Assembly (NCBI GenBank): GCA_016928055.1
Contig: JAFGLM010000033.1
Span: 34,764 to 98,763 of the forward strand
DNA from: Gammaproteobacteria bacterium
Lineage (GTDB): Bacteria > Pseudomonadota > Gammaproteobacteria > HTCC5015
Direction of reading: 5' to 3'
Length of the DNA: 64,000 nucleotides
A program made the translations under genes and the position numbers. This document shows, one piece after another, positions 18,796-30,385 of the stretch. Every line of letters starts with the position of its first letter. Position 1 is the first letter of the stretch. The notes under the pieces were generated by a model. It was not told the origin of the DNA and searched no databases. It saw only the letters and a list, made by a program, of their open reading frames with translations.

Positions 18796-19739
18796 TAACC
18801 CAATTTGTCACCGCAAATCCTGTGCGCATGAATAAAATCAGCGCAACTTATCATGCGTGCTCCCGGTAACTGCAACTCCATTACACTCAGTGCACCCCGG
18901 CCACAGGCGACATCTATACCTTGTTCAGTGGCCGCAATGACTTCACCTGGGACCACACCCTTTGGAAGATGCGACACAACACCTTTCGCACGCCCTATGC
19001 GCAGAACCTGTCCCTGCCATTTGGTTTGTGCAATTGGCCACGGATTAAATGCTGACACCTTACAGAGCAGCTGCTCTGCAGTCTGCGACCAGTCTATCCA
19101 GGCTTCTTCTTTTTTTATCTTGTAGGCGTAACTGGCCAAATCATGTTGCTGTTGCTCACTTTGTAACGAGCCGTCGAGTAGTTGCGGCAACTTGTCAGCC
19201 AGCAGTCTGGCTGCCAATTCTGCCAGTCTCTCATGCAATTCTGCCGAAGTTTCACCGGCGGCTATTTTCGTCGTCTCCTTCGCCAGTATTGCGCCGGTAT
19301 CCAATCCCGTATCCATTTGCATCAGGGTGATTCCGGTTTCCACATCGCCGGCCAGAATGGCTCGTTGAATCGGCGCAGCACCGCGCCAGCGCGGTAATAG
19401 CGAAGCATGCAGGTTGACGCACCCACAACGCGGAATCGCGAGTATCTCTGCAGGCAGAAGCAGCCCATAGGCTGTCACCACCATCAGGTCAGGATGGTAG
19501 GCAGCCAACTGTTTTTTCGCTGCCGGGTCTCGCAGGGATTCCGGTTGTTCAACCCGTAAACCCTGGTCCAGTGCCCAATGTTTGACCGGGCTGGCCGTTA
19601 GTATTTGACCCCGTCCCGCCTTGCGATCCGGCTGAGTGTAAACAGCACTTATCTCAACGCCTGCCGCCTGCAGATACTGCAGCGGCGGCAGGGCAAATTC
19701 GGGGGTACCGGCGTAAACAATGCGAGCGGATTCAGTCAT
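18795..19739 (-). CDS. fmt: Methionyl-tRNA formyltransferase
   Basis: Formylates initiator Met-tRNA with 10-formyl-THF. It is 314 residues from ATG 19739 (MTESARIVYAGTPEFALPPL), which has GAAGAG upstream. An ATG seven codons earlier has no ribosome site. The catalytic region HASLLPRWRGAAPIQRAI and the TGITLMQMDTGLDTGAIL stretch are intact. It lies between def and rsmB. Confidence 0.96.
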   Translation of the reverse strand: MTESARIVYAGTPEFALPPLQYLQAAGVEISAVYTQPDRKAGRGQILTASPVKHWALDQGLRVEQPESLRDPAAKKQLAAYHPDLMVVTAYGLLLPAEILAIPRCGCVNLHASLLPRWRGAAPIQRAILAGDVETGITLMQMDTGLDTGAILAKETTKIAAGETSAELHERLAELAARLLADKLPQLLDGSLQSEQQQHDLASYAYKIKKEEAWIDWSQTAEQLLCKVSAFNPWPIAQTKWQGQVLRIGRAKGVVSHLPKGVVPGEVIAATEQGIDVACGRGALSVMELQLPGARMISCADFIHAHRICGDKLG

Positions 19740-19786
19740 AACAGGCTCTTCGCCGGGCATTTAACCGTGTTGGATTCGATTCGAAA

Positions 19787-20317
19787 CTAAAGAACCTGGG
19801 GGCCGCCTGAAGACGGCGTTGTCTGTCGTTGTTCTTTTTCCAGCTTTTTACGGATACGTTGACGTTTAAGTGCAGACAGATAATCAACGAATAACCTGCC
19901 ATCTAAATGGTCGATTTCGTGCTGGATACAAACCGCCAGTAACCCGTCGGCATCAAATTCAAGTGCCTGCCCATCGCGATTCAGTGCTTTAACCCGCACT
20001 TTTTCAGCACGACGTACCGTTTCAAAAAACCCCGGTACTGATAAGCAGCCTTCCTGCATCTCTTCCTCACCCTCCTCAGCGAGGATCTCCGGATTAACCA
20101 AACATAGGGGATTCGAGTGATCCTCGCTGATATCGATGACAACCAGGCGTTTATGCACGTTGACCTGTATCGCCGCCAGACCAATACCGGGGGCCGCATA
20201 CATGGTCTCCAGCATATCGTCCGCCAACCGGCGAATATCGTCATCGACCTGTTGCACCGGCTCACAAAGCTGCCGCAAGCGGGGATCGGGAAAATGCAAA
20301 ATGTCTAGTATTGCCAT
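19787..20317 (-). CDS. def: Peptide deformylase
   Basis: Metal-dependent removal of the formyl group from nascent proteins. It is 176 residues with the three family motifs: [21 protein letters not shown] (metal-binding cysteine) and QHEIDHLDG (HExxH histidines). It is the first gene of the minus-strand def-fmt-rsmB unit and diverges from the LysM gene. Confidence 0.96.
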   Translation of the reverse strand: MAILDILHFPDPRLRQLCEPVQQVDDDIRRLADDMLETMYAAPGIGLAAIQVNVHKRLVVIDISEDHSNPLCLVNPEILAEEGEEEMQEGCLSVPGFFETVRRAEKVRVKALNRDGQALEFDADGLLAVCIQHEIDHLDGRLFVDYLSALKRQRIRKKLEKEQRQTTPSSGGPQVL

Positions 20318-20466
20318 AGGTTTTAAAATATTATTCGCGTAGTTTTACAAATACCTTTCGTAAGACTATGATACTACTGAACTAATTGTCCGATATCAGT
20401 AAATCTATCGGCACTGATGAAAGTCTGGACAACACTTTGTTCGTCAAGTAACAACGGGGTTTGGAG

Positions 20467-21681
20467 ATGCACATTCGGGCACAGCTGATCGTTATCCCCC
20501 TCTGGGGCGCTATTTTAGCAGGTTCACTCTATTCCTGTTCCAGTAGTCCGGAAAAACAAGGCGGAGACTTCGGTTACGAGGAAGAGGGTCAGACCGCTGT
20601 ATCGATTGCCGAACCTGAAACACCGCCGCCGCCGAAAAAACCGAGTGTGCGTATTGCCCTGCGTGATGATGTACCCGGTCGATATGTGGTTAAAAAAGGT
20701 GACACACTGTGGGATATCGCCAGTCTGTTTCTGCGCGATCCCTGGCTATGGCCTGAAATCTGGTACTTTAATCCACAAATCAATAACCCCCACCTGATTT
20801 ACCCCGGTGATATTCTGACACTGGTATATGTTGACGGACAACCTCAGCTGCGATTAACGCGCGAGGACGGAACGCAAATCATCGAACCCAGCGTTCCAAT
20901 CGGTATACCCAGCGAAAAACTGGATCCACGTATTCGCGCAGAAAGCCTTGCTCAGGCGATACCCACTATTCCGATTTCCGTTATCGAACCTTTTCTCAGT
21001 AAGCCTCGGGTAATTAGCAAGAAAGAACTCGAACAGGCGCCTTATATCGTCAGCAGCCTGGATCAACATCTTGTTAGTGCCGCCGGCAATACTGTCTACG
21101 CACGCAATCTGGATTACACCGATGACGTACGCTACAACATTTTCCGTCCCGGCCGCGTTTTTAAAGACCCGAAAACCAATGAAATACTCGGTTATGAAAC
21201 GACATTGGTAAGCGAAGCAAAACTGGTTAAAACCGGCGATCCGGCAACCATGCTGATCATGCGCAGCATTCGCGAAACACTGAACGGCGACCGAATTTTG
21301 CCTGCTGATAAAGGCCGTGTTAACTACAACTTTATCCCTAAACCTCCGACAACTGATGTTGAAGGTCAGATCATCGCGCTGATCGATGCCGTATCACAAA
21401 CCGCGCAACGACAGATCGTGGTCATCAATCTGGGTGAGCGCCAGGGTATCGAGGTGGGCACGGTGCTGGCTATCGACCAGCAAGGCGCGGTCGTCAGAGA
21501 CCCCTATGCACATGGCGGTACACGTTCAGTAAAATTGCCCGACCACAGAGCCGGTTTGTTGATGGTTTTTCGGGTTTTTGAACGTGTCAGCTACGGCCTG
21601 ATTGTCGATTCGACGCGTGTGATTCGCATGTACGACATGGTGCGTAACCCGGCATCATCGGCAGAAATTATTTCAAAATAA
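20467..21681 (+). CDS. LysM-domain envelope protein, probable lipoprotein
   Basis: About 404 residues. An N-terminal hydrophobic signal ends in LAGSLYSCSSS, which resembles a lipoprotein signal with C as the acylated residue. One LysM domain follows (about 75-130: YVVKKGDTLWDIASLFL ... YPGDILTLVY). The rest is a long conserved region of unknown role. Homologues are widely found in this place, divergent from def and upstream of dprA. Start at ATG 20467 because GGGG lies 7 nt upstream; TTG 20461 is too close to it. Probably binds peptidoglycan. Confidence 0.85.
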   Translation: MHIRAQLIVIPLWGAILAGSLYSCSSSPEKQGGDFGYEEEGQTAVSIAEPETPPPPKKPSVRIALRDDVPGRYVVKKGDTLWDIASLFLRDPWLWPEIWYFNPQINNPHLIYPGDILTLVYVDGQPQLRLTREDGTQIIEPSVPIGIPSEKLDPRIRAESLAQAIPTIPISVIEPFLSKPRVISKKELEQAPYIVSSLDQHLVSAAGNTVYARNLDYTDDVRYNIFRPGRVFKDPKTNEILGYETTLVSEAKLVKTGDPATMLIMRSIRETLNGDRILPADKGRVNYNFIPKPPTTDVEGQIIALIDAVSQTAQRQIVVINLGERQGIEVGTVLAIDQQGAVVRDPYAHGGTRSVKLPDHRAGLLMVFRVFERVSYGLIVDSTRVIRMYDMVRNPASSAEIISK

Positions 21682-21709
21682 AAAATGCCGGATCCGGTAA
21701 ATCGAAAGC

Positions 21710-22834
21710 ATGGCTGATGAGGATGCTTGTTTAAGCGATTGGTTGATCGTCCAACACGCGCCCGATTTGGGTCCAGGCCAATTGCAGTCATTACTGCAAC
21801 TGTACGGTGATGCCCGCCAGATACGCGCCAAAAAACGCGCTGATCTAAGCGAATTAAAATTAAAGCCCACCACCATCGATTATCTGCTGCAAAAGGAATT
21901 GCCCGAAGAAGTTGTAACGGCGTTGCGCTGGACAGAACAAAGTGATCATCAAATTATTCCAGTCTCCGCCGCGGATTATCCGGCGCAATTAAAAACCATA
22001 GCGTTACCACCACCTGTTTTATATGCACGTGGCAACGCTTCTTTACTTGGCGAACCACAGTTGGCTATTGTCGGCAGCCGTAATCCATCGGCGGGTGGTC
22101 GCGATAATGCTCGTCAGTTTGCTCACCATTTCAGTCATGCCGGTCTGGTAATCACCAGTGGTCTGGCGCTGGGTATTGACGGCGCCGCACACGAAGGCGC
22201 ACTGATCGACAAAGGCGCGACGATTGCAGTAATGGCAACCGGTGCCGATCGTCTATATCCGGCAAAACACAAGAAGCTGGCCGAATCGATACTCGAAAAT
22301 GACGGTTTACTATTAACCGAAATGCCGCTTGGAACTCAACCGTTGCCCGAATTATTTCCGCAGCGTAACCGGATTATCAGTGGCTTGAGTCTGGGGGTTC
22401 TGGTTGTGGAAGCCGCAATACGTAGCGGCTCTCTCATTACCGCGCGCCTGGCAAGCGAGCAGGGGCGGGAAGTATTTGCTATTCCCGGCTCCATCCACAA
22501 TCCTCAAGCCCGCGGTTGTCATTATTTGATCAGGCAAGGCGCAAAGCTTGTTGAGTCAGCGGAAGATATTCTCGAAGAACTCGCACCACAGTTACGTGAT
22601 CGACTGCAATTCAGACCGGAATTGGAAACCCAAGCAAAATCATCAAAACCTGCCCTGGATGAAGATCATTCCCGTTTGCTGAACGCAATCGGCCATGATG
22701 CGGTAACAGTCGATCAATTAGTTGATCGCAGCGGATTCAGCAGCAAAGAAGTCTCCTCAATGTTGCTCATTTTGGAACTGGAAGGGCATGTTCAATCTGA
22801 GGCAGGCGGTTTTTTCTCGCGTAAATCCATATAA
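21710..22834 (+). CDS. dprA: DNA processing protein DprA
   Basis: Binds incoming single-stranded DNA and loads RecA during natural transformation. It is 374 residues with an N-terminal SAM-like domain, a central Rossmann domain (AIVGSRNPSAGGRDNA, ITSGLALGIDGAAHEGAL, PQRNRIISGLS) and a C-terminal winged-helix segment. It is 29 bp after the LysM gene. topA follows without the smg gene that is often between them. Confidence 0.93.
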   Translation: MADEDACLSDWLIVQHAPDLGPGQLQSLLQLYGDARQIRAKKRADLSELKLKPTTIDYLLQKELPEEVVTALRWTEQSDHQIIPVSAADYPAQLKTIALPPPVLYARGNASLLGEPQLAIVGSRNPSAGGRDNARQFAHHFSHAGLVITSGLALGIDGAAHEGALIDKGATIAVMATGADRLYPAKHKKLAESILENDGLLLTEMPLGTQPLPELFPQRNRIISGLSLGVLVVEAAIRSGSLITARLASEQGREVFAIPGSIHNPQARGCHYLIRQGAKLVESAEDILEELAPQLRDRLQFRPELETQAKSSKPALDEDHSRLLNAIGHDAVTVDQLVDRSGFSSKEVSSMLLILELEGHVQSEAGGFFSRKSI

Positions 22835-22991
22835 ATTACAGCGCCGCTATACGGTCAGTTTTCCTTTTTTTTTGAAAATTCTTCAAATTTTCCCGATTTC
22901 TATTTGCTTATAGACCACATTTTGTGCAATTAATAGGCGCGTTTGTCCAGTCGGGCATCCGAAAATTGAAATTTAATATTGAATCCAGTCT

Positions 22992-25289
22992 ATGAGTAAA
23001 AATCTTGTAATCGTTGAATCACCCGCGAAATCGAAAACTATTAAGAAATATTTAGGCAAGGATTTCAGTGTCATGGCCTCTTACGGGCACGTCCGTGACC
23101 TGGTTCCCAAGGAGGGGGCGGTCGATCCTGAAAACGATTTCCAGATGAAATACCAGGCCATCGAAAAAAACATCAAGCATGTCGATGCGATTCGAAAAGC
23201 GATCGCAAAAGCAGATGCTCTCTATCTTGCGACTGACCCGGATCGAGAGGGTGAAGCCATTTCCTGGCATTTAAAGGAGTTGCTTGAAGAAGAAAAACTT
23301 CTAAAAGGTAAAAAGATTTTTCGCGTTGTATTTTATGAGATCACCAAGACGGCGGTTAACGAGGCGGTTGCCAATCCGCGTACCCTTTCGGCAGATTTGA
23401 TTAATGCACAGCAGGCGCGACGCGCACTCGATTATCTGGTTGGATTTAATCTTTCTCCGTTATTGTGGAAAAAAATTCGTCGCGGCCTGTCGGCAGGGCG
23501 CGTGCAAAGCCCTGCGCTAAGATTAATTGTTGAGCGCGAACATGAAATCAATAAATTCAAACCAAAAGAATACTGGACCATAGAGGCTGACCTAAAAAAA
23601 GATAAAACAGCTTTTTCGTCCAAACTGAATTTGCTTAAAGGCGAAAAGGTCAAGCAGTTTTCCATTACCAATAAGAAAAATGCTGAAGCGGCACGCAAGT
23701 CCTTATTAAAGGACGCTAATGGCACACTGACAGTCAGCAACATTAGCAAAAAGAAGCGACGTCGTAATCCATCCGCACCTTTCACAACATCAACGCTACA
23801 ACAGGAAGCCGTACGCAAGCTGGGTTTTTCAGCTTCTCGCACCATGCGCGTGGCACAACAACTCTATGAAGGTGTTGATATCGGTTCAGGCGCGGTTGGT
23901 TTAATTACCTATATGCGTACCGATTCATTTTCATTAGCGCAAGAGGCATTGGATGAAATTCGTGATCTGATCGTCAAGCGCTTCGGAAAAGACAATCTTC
24001 CTTCGGAACCTTGCGTTTATAAAACCAAATCAAAGAATGCTCAGGAAGCTCATGAAGCCATTCGGCCCACATCGGCTTTCAATATTCCAGACGAAATCAA
24101 ACAATACCTGACAACCGATCAATTTAAGTTATACGACCTGATCTGGAAACGAACCATTGCCTGTCAGATGGTTCATGCCACGCTGGATACGGTCGCGGTG
24201 GATCTTGCCGCATCAGAAGGAAATGAATTCCGCGCCAATGGTTCACACGTAAAACATGCCGGCTTCATGTCCGTCTATCAGGAAAGCAAGGACGACAACA
24301 ATAATGAGGATGATGAAAAATTATTGCCGGCACTTGAGGTTGGCGAAAAAATCAAACTGACCGAGATTCGTTCCGAACAGCATTTTACCGAACCGCCGCC
24401 ACGCTACACGGAAGCCAGCCTGGTTAAGACATTAGAAGAATACGGTATCGGCCGTCCATCAACCTATGCTTCGATTATTTCAACATTACAGGCACGTGAG
24501 TATGTTGAGCTGGACAAGCGACGATTCACTCCGACCGATGTTGGTGAAGTAGTTAATAGATTTTTAACCAACTATTTTACCAAGTATGTTGACTATGAAT
24601 TTACCGCCGGCCTGGAAGATACCCTTGATGCCGTATCACGCGGCGAAAAAGACTGGGTTCCGGTTATGCAGGAATTCTGGGCACCTTTCAAAAAACTGGT
24701 TGATAAAACAGAAACGGATGTATCGCGCAAAGATGTCACTTCGGAAGAGCTTGACGAAAAATGCCCCAAATGCGGAGGCAAGCTGGAAATCAAGCTCGGA
24801 CGGCGTGGCAAATTTGTCGGTTGCACAACTTACCCCGAATGCGATTACACCCGCAATTACGGTGACGGCGAGGAAAGCGAACCGGAAATAATTGATCGCA
24901 AATGTCCCAAATGTGGATCTGATCTGATTATTAAAATGGGTCGTTACGGCAAATTTATTGGTTGCAGCGGCTACCCGGATTGTAAACATATTGAACCGTT
25001 GAATAAGCCCGCCGACACCGGGGTTGAGTGCCCGGAATGCAAACAGGGCACCATACTTGAACGTCGCTCGCGACGCGGCAAAATATTTTATTCGTGTTCA
25101 CGCTATCCCGACTGCAAATATGCAATCTGGAACCTGCCTGTCGCCGTACCCTGCCCACAATGCAACTGGCCAATCACGATGATTAAAACAACCAAGCGTC
25201 GTGGCACCGAACGTCTTTGCCCGCAGGATGAGTGCGATTTTGTGGAAGAGTATGAACTAGAAGAAAAAAACGAACAGTCAGACACGTGA
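22992..25289 (+). CDS. topA: DNA topoisomerase I
   Basis: Relaxes negative supercoils by a type IA mechanism. It is 765 residues. The TOPRIM domain begins LVIVESPAKSKTIKKYLG and includes the DPDREGE motif; the catalytic tyrosine is Y307 in LITYMRTDS. The C-terminus has a series of four-cysteine zinc ribbons (CPKCGGKLEIK, CPKCGSDLIIK, CPECKQGTILE, and a last CPQC ... CPQDEC unit). The length is shorter than E. coli TopA (865). It overlaps tsaC by 4 bp. Confidence 0.96.
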   Translation: MSKNLVIVESPAKSKTIKKYLGKDFSVMASYGHVRDLVPKEGAVDPENDFQMKYQAIEKNIKHVDAIRKAIAKADALYLATDPDREGEAISWHLKELLEEEKLLKGKKIFRVVFYEITKTAVNEAVANPRTLSADLINAQQARRALDYLVGFNLSPLLWKKIRRGLSAGRVQSPALRLIVEREHEINKFKPKEYWTIEADLKKDKTAFSSKLNLLKGEKVKQFSITNKKNAEAARKSLLKDANGTLTVSNISKKKRRRNPSAPFTTSTLQQEAVRKLGFSASRTMRVAQQLYEGVDIGSGAVGLITYMRTDSFSLAQEALDEIRDLIVKRFGKDNLPSEPCVYKTKSKNAQEAHEAIRPTSAFNIPDEIKQYLTTDQFKLYDLIWKRTIACQMVHATLDTVAVDLAASEGNEFRANGSHVKHAGFMSVYQESKDDNNNEDDEKLLPALEVGEKIKLTEIRSEQHFTEPPPRYTEASLVKTLEEYGIGRPSTYASIISTLQAREYVELDKRRFTPTDVGEVVNRFLTNYFTKYVDYEFTAGLEDTLDAVSRGEKDWVPVMQEFWAPFKKLVDKTETDVSRKDVTSEELDEKCPKCGGKLEIKLGRRGKFVGCTTYPECDYTRNYGDGEESEPEIIDRKCPKCGSDLIIKMGRYGKFIGCSGYPDCKHIEPLNKPADTGVECPECKQGTILERRSRRGKIFYSCSRYPDCKYAIWNLPVAVPCPQCNWPITMIKTTKRRGTERLCPQDECDFVEEYELEEKNEQSDT

Positions 25290-25831
25290 ACACATTAGAA
25301 CAGGCTGTTGCGCTGCTTCGCGAAGGTGGTGTAATCGCCTATCCAACTGAAACGGTATTCGGATTGGGCTGTGATCCTGACAACGAAGCCGCCGTATTGC
25401 GTTTATTGCACTTAAAACAACGTGCGGTTGAAAAGGGATTGATACTCATCGCGGCAACGGTTGATCAGTTCGAAAAATATATCGACGCAAACACTTTTGA
25501 CCAATATCCGCACGTATTAAACAGCTGGCCGGGGGCCAATACCTGGCTGGTGCCCTGTAAAGTCAGTACACCTCGTTGGCTCTGCGGTCAATTCGATACA
25601 CTGGCAGTACGCGTTATCGATCACCCGGTAGCCACCAAGTTGTGCAAATTGTTCGCCGCTCCCATCGTATCGACCAGCGCCAATGTCAGCGGGCTGGCGC
25701 CGGCTATGAACGCGGCCGAAGTCAGAAAACAATTCCCAACCGATCTGGACTATATTCTGGAAGGCAGCGTCGGAAAATCCGGTAGTCCATCGGCAATACG
25801 CGATGCACGAACACAGCAGCAGATTCGTTAA
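25286..25831 (+). CDS. tsaC: Threonylcarbamoyl-AMP synthase
   Basis: Makes threonylcarbamoyl-AMP from threonine, bicarbonate and ATP for the t6A37 modification of tRNAs. It is 181 residues with the YrdC fold; the signatures are [25 protein letters not shown] and VSTSANVSG. The start is GTG, overlapping the topA stop by 4 bp (GTGA), so translation is coupled. hemF follows. Confidence 0.94.
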   Translation: MNTLEQAVALLREGGVIAYPTETVFGLGCDPDNEAAVLRLLHLKQRAVEKGLILIAATVDQFEKYIDANTFDQYPHVLNSWPGANTWLVPCKVSTPRWLCGQFDTLAVRVIDHPVATKLCKLFAAPIVSTSANVSGLAPAMNAAEVRKQFPTDLDYILEGSVGKSGSPSAIRDARTQQQIR

Positions 25832-25844
25832 TCCTTTCAAAAAA

Positions 25845-26777
25845 ATGAGCGCCGTATCAATTAGTGAAATAGAAAAATACATGTTGCAGCTGCAGCAGAA
25901 AATCTGTCTGGCGCTCGAACAAACTGATGGTCAATCAAAATTTATATCAGATCACTGGCAACGCAATCAAGGCGGTGGCGGACTCAGCTGCGTCCTCTCA
26001 AACGGCAAAGTGTTTGAACAAGCCGGCGTAAACTTCTCGCGTGTTTACGGCGACGGCATGCCTGCTTCGGCAACCGCGCATCGACCCGAATTATCGGGCC
26101 GTAGCTTTCAAGCGCTGGGTTTATCGTTGGTTGTCCACCCACAAAATCCTTTTGTGCCAACCTCGCACGCCAACATTCGTTTTTTTATTGCCGAACAAAA
26201 TATTGAAACGCCAATCTGGTGGTTTGGCGGCGGTTATGATTTAACACCTTTCTATGGTTTTAAAGAAGATTGCCGACACTGGCATCAGACAGCATTCGAC
26301 GCATGCAAAAATTTCGGCGCTGATGTTTATCCCAAATACAAAAAGTGGTGCGATGAATATTTTTTTATAAAACATCGTAACGAAGCACGCGGTATCGGCG
26401 GTTTGTTTTTTGATGATCTCAATTGCTGGGACTTTGCCACCTGTTTTAAATTTCTTAAAGCTGTCGGTGATTCCTGGCTTGAAGCGTATTTACCGATAGT
26501 CGAAAAAAGGCAGCAAACACCGTTTGGCGAACAAGAACGTGATTTTCAGCTCTATCGTCGTGGACGTTACGTGGAATTTAATCTGATTTATGATCGCGGC
26601 ACACTGTTTGGCTTGCAGTCCAATGGCCGTACCGAATCAATATTGATGTCATTACCACCATTAGTGAAATGGCGTTACAACTGGCAACCGCAACCCGGCT
26701 CCGCGGAAGAACAGCTTTATCAGGATTTTTTACGTCCGCGCGACTGGCTTGGATTAAACAAAAAACAATTAGCCTAA
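25845..26777 (+). CDS. hemF: Oxygen-dependent coproporphyrinogen-III oxidase
   Basis: Aerobic haem pathway step that decarboxylates coproporphyrinogen III to protoporphyrinogen IX. It is 310 residues from ATG 25845, aligning well with the E. coli start. An earlier ATG (25803) would overlap tsaC. Motifs [29 protein letters not shown] and [15 protein letters not shown] are typical. Only the aerobic enzyme is seen in this window. The gene ends 4 bp into the convergent DUF4405 gene. Confidence 0.95.
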   Translation: MSAVSISEIEKYMLQLQQKICLALEQTDGQSKFISDHWQRNQGGGGLSCVLSNGKVFEQAGVNFSRVYGDGMPASATAHRPELSGRSFQALGLSLVVHPQNPFVPTSHANIRFFIAEQNIETPIWWFGGGYDLTPFYGFKEDCRHWHQTAFDACKNFGADVYPKYKKWCDEYFFIKHRNEARGIGGLFFDDLNCWDFATCFKFLKAVGDSWLEAYLPIVEKRQQTPFGEQERDFQLYRRGRYVEFNLIYDRGTLFGLQSNGRTESILMSLPPLVKWRYNWQPQPGSAEEQLYQDFLRPRDWLGLNKKQLA

Positions 26778-27175
26778 CGATTTTTGTGCACAGGCGGACC
26801 ACGATGGTCACGCTGGTGCTCAGCGTTGTTTTCAATCGGGCTTAATAACGGTGCAACGGCAATCGCTATTAAACCAAGCAGCCCCAGCAATCCCAGTGCT
26901 ACGCGGCGGATTGAATTTTCGTCTGAATGAACTTTAAAGCGGGAAACAATAAATCGCCAGTGCAATAACAGGTGCACCACCAGTACTGCGAAGAAAAAAC
27001 ACGCCACCCAAAAGTGTATGTCGCCCCATTCGTGCCGATCCATTGTCCATATTGTTGCCCAACGGCCACTGCCGGGCGGCAACAGATACTCCATTAATAC
27101 GCCCGTACTAACCAGCAGAACGAGTCCCGCAAAAGCCAAAACATCAACAGCTATAATAATTTTTCTTCTGTTCAC
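26774..27175 (-). CDS. DUF4405-type cytochrome b-like membrane protein
   Basis: A 133-residue protein with three membrane segments (about 8-30, 55-75 and 95-115). Histidines lie in the first loop and second segment ([22 protein letters not shown]), placed as haem ligands are in small cytochrome-b-like proteins. The family resemblance is to DUF4405. Haem binding is inferred from these residues and the partner is unknown. The C-terminal tail is histidine-rich and polar. PilZ lies upstream on the same strand. Confidence 0.7.
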   Translation of the reverse strand: MNRRKIIIAVDVLAFAGLVLLVSTGVLMEYLLPPGSGRWATIWTMDRHEWGDIHFWVACFFFAVLVVHLLLHWRFIVSRFKVHSDENSIRRVALGLLGLLGLIAIAVAPLLSPIENNAEHQRDHRGPPVHKNR

Positions 27176-27219
27176 AAACGGATTATAGGTCTGATCAGCC
27201 GGATTACCAGCGGGGCCGA

Positions 27220-27606
27220 TTAATTTTCCAATGCCCGGATAAAGTCCTCCAGCAACTGGTGACTTTTACCAAAAAACTTCGAAAAATGCAGCCCAATGCG
27301 ATAACGATCATTTCCCAGTTCCACAACGGATTTCACAACGGCGCTTAATGTCAGAGCCCGGCCGTCAATTCCAGGAGCGGATAATAATATCCGGGCGGTA
27401 AATTGTTGCCCGTCACCGATGTCCGGCGGTGCCAGCAATTGTGCCTGCGCACGGTCACACTCAACGTGCATTCCCCCCATCGATAATTCAACGGTATGCA
27501 ATTGCATCGGTACCGTGTCGCTGCGTATTAATTGCACACGCAAATCGGATGGATGACGCAGGAATTCGCGTCGTTCCTGGGATTGAGACTGATCGGAGTT
27601 AATCAT
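27220..27606 (-). CDS. PilZ-domain protein, probable c-di-GMP receptor
   Basis: A 128-residue single-domain protein. The N-terminal arginine motif RREFLRHPS and the downstream ELSMGGMHVEC (D/NxSxxG-like) are the two halves of the PilZ c-di-GMP site. The first residue of the second motif is E instead of the usual D/N, so the affinity may differ. No effector domain is present. It lies near a DUF4405 gene, which does not reveal its target. Confidence 0.8.
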   Translation of the reverse strand: MINSDQSQSQERREFLRHPSDLRVQLIRSDTVPMQLHTVELSMGGMHVECDRAQAQLLAPPDIGDGQQFTARILLSAPGIDGRALTLSAVVKSVVELGNDRYRIGLHFSKFFGKSHQLLEDFIRALEN

Positions 27607-27788
27607 TTTATTAACACTAAAGGTACGGATGAATACTTTATTTGATCAGACGCGGCCATGCTGAGAAGCCAATCACATTCACTGAAATTCCGGAATCTGT
27701 CTTAATAGTCCCTGTAACTGTCAATCAACAAGAAAACGGTCAGGGATCTCGATATTTTTATTGTGACAGGCTATCCTGCTGCTGCTAA

Positions 27789-28817
<1,029 letters not shown>

Positions 28818-28820
28818 GTA

Positions 28821-29648
28821 ATGGATCAATACGCAGTCATCGGCTCGCCGATTAATCACAGCCTATCGCCTCACATTCATGCGCTGTTTGCCGAGCAAAC
28901 CGGCCAGCTTCTCGAGTACACGGCGGTTGAAGTCAAACCGGATAATTTTTTTCATCAGATCAACAGCTTTGCCGAAAAAGGTTATCGCGGACTCAACGTC
29001 ACTTTGCCGCTGAAAGGTCTGGCCTGGGAAATGGCCGACCATTGCGAACCGGCTGCCAATCGCGCCAAAGCCGTTAATACCATACGCTTTGAAAGGGACG
29101 GACGCCGCAGTGGTTTTAACACCGATGGTATCGGCTTGCTACGCGACCTGACTGAAAACCAAAATATCGACTTGCAGGGATCGCGCCTGCTGATACTGGG
29201 CGCGGGTGGTGCAGTGCGTGGCGTACTGGCGTCATTGTTGTATGAAAAACCAGCGTGCGTTGTCATTGCCAATCGAACGATAGAAAAAGCACAGCGACTG
29301 GCAAAACAATCGCGCGATCTGGGTCCGGTGCAGGCCGTTGACTACGAAAACCTGAAAGACAAACAATTCGATGTGGTCATCAACGGCACGTCATCAAGCC
29401 TTAGCGGTGAACTGCCACCGTTACCCGATAATATATTGTCCACCCGTGCCGTGGTTTATGACATGCTCTACAGCGCCAAACCCACGCCATTTATGAACTG
29501 GGGCAGTCAACAAGGCGCCACCGCGTGTTTTGATGGACTGGGCATGCTGGTTGAGCAAGCCGCCGAGTCATACAGCCTGTGGCGTTCAATCAGACCTGAC
29601 AGTCGAGCGGTGATTGCTGCGATCAGACAACAGTTGTATCAACAATGA
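28821..29648 (+). CDS. aroE: Shikimate dehydrogenase
   Basis: NADPH-dependent reduction of 3-dehydroshikimate in aromatic amino acid synthesis. It is 275 residues. Substrate motifs SPINHSLSPHIH and NVTLPLKG (catalytic lysine) are followed by the nucleotide-binding GAGGAVRGVL and NRTIEKA. It begins 3 bp after hemB and so shares its transcript. Confidence 0.95.
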   Translation: MDQYAVIGSPINHSLSPHIHALFAEQTGQLLEYTAVEVKPDNFFHQINSFAEKGYRGLNVTLPLKGLAWEMADHCEPAANRAKAVNTIRFERDGRRSGFNTDGIGLLRDLTENQNIDLQGSRLLILGAGGAVRGVLASLLYEKPACVVIANRTIEKAQRLAKQSRDLGPVQAVDYENLKDKQFDVVINGTSSSLSGELPPLPDNILSTRAVVYDMLYSAKPTPFMNWGSQQGATACFDGLGMLVEQAAESYSLWRSIRPDSRAVIAAIRQQLYQQ

Positions 29649-29691
29649 TCTTGTAAAAAAATTTAATCACATTCATATTGGCCAGACCGCT

Positions 29692-30291
29692 ATGTCAAAA
29701 CCATCCGAACTGCTCCTCAATAACCGACTCTGGGCTGCCAAGATCAAACAGCAAAACCCGGATTTTTTTACCCAGCTGTCACAGCAACAATCCCCGGAGT
29801 ACCTCTGGATCGGCTGTGCAGACAGTCGTGTGCCTGCCAATCAGATCATCGATATGCTGCCGGGCCGCGTCTTTGTACACCGTAATATCGCCAATGTCGT
29901 TGTGCACACCGATTTCAATTGTTTATCGGTTATTCAATATGCAGTTGAAGTACTGAAAATAAAAAACATCATCGTCTGCGGTCACTACGGTTGCGGCGGA
30001 ATACGCGCAGCACTTGAAAATCAATCACATGGATTGATCGATAACTGGCTGGGTCATATCCGTGATATATATCGCTATCATCAGGACAAATTCGCCGGCA
30101 TAGAAGACGACGGAAAAAAACATGATCTGTTATGCGAACTGAATGTTATTGAACAAGTCGCCAATGTCTGCAACACAACCATCGTACAAAACGCCTGGCG
30201 CGAAGGACAGGAACTTTCAGTGCATGGCTGGATATACCGGCTTGATGACGGTATCTTGCAGGATTTGAAAGTGACGGCGGCGGGGGGTTAG
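29692..30291 (+). CDS. can: Beta-class carbonic anhydrase
   Basis: Zinc enzyme interconverting CO2 and bicarbonate. It is 199 residues from ATG 29692 (MSKPSELLLNNRLWAAKI). Zinc ligands and catalytic dyad are seen in WIGCADSRVPAN (C, D, R) and VCGHYGCGGI (H, C). A longer frame from 29614 would overlap aroE and has no homology. It is the last gene before the AT-rich restriction island. Confidence 0.93.
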   Translation: MSKPSELLLNNRLWAAKIKQQNPDFFTQLSQQQSPEYLWIGCADSRVPANQIIDMLPGRVFVHRNIANVVVHTDFNCLSVIQYAVEVLKIKNIIVCGHYGCGGIRAALENQSHGLIDNWLGHIRDIYRYHQDKFAGIEDDGKKHDLLCELNVIEQVANVCNTTIVQNAWREGQELSVHGWIYRLDDGILQDLKVTAAGG

Positions 30292-30385
30292 GTTGAGAGG
30301 GATTAAGGAGTATTATGGGCCGGGATGTAAAGCGCCCTGGGCAATTGAGTAAAACTGGTATGGCATATAAGGATAATCGTCACAA

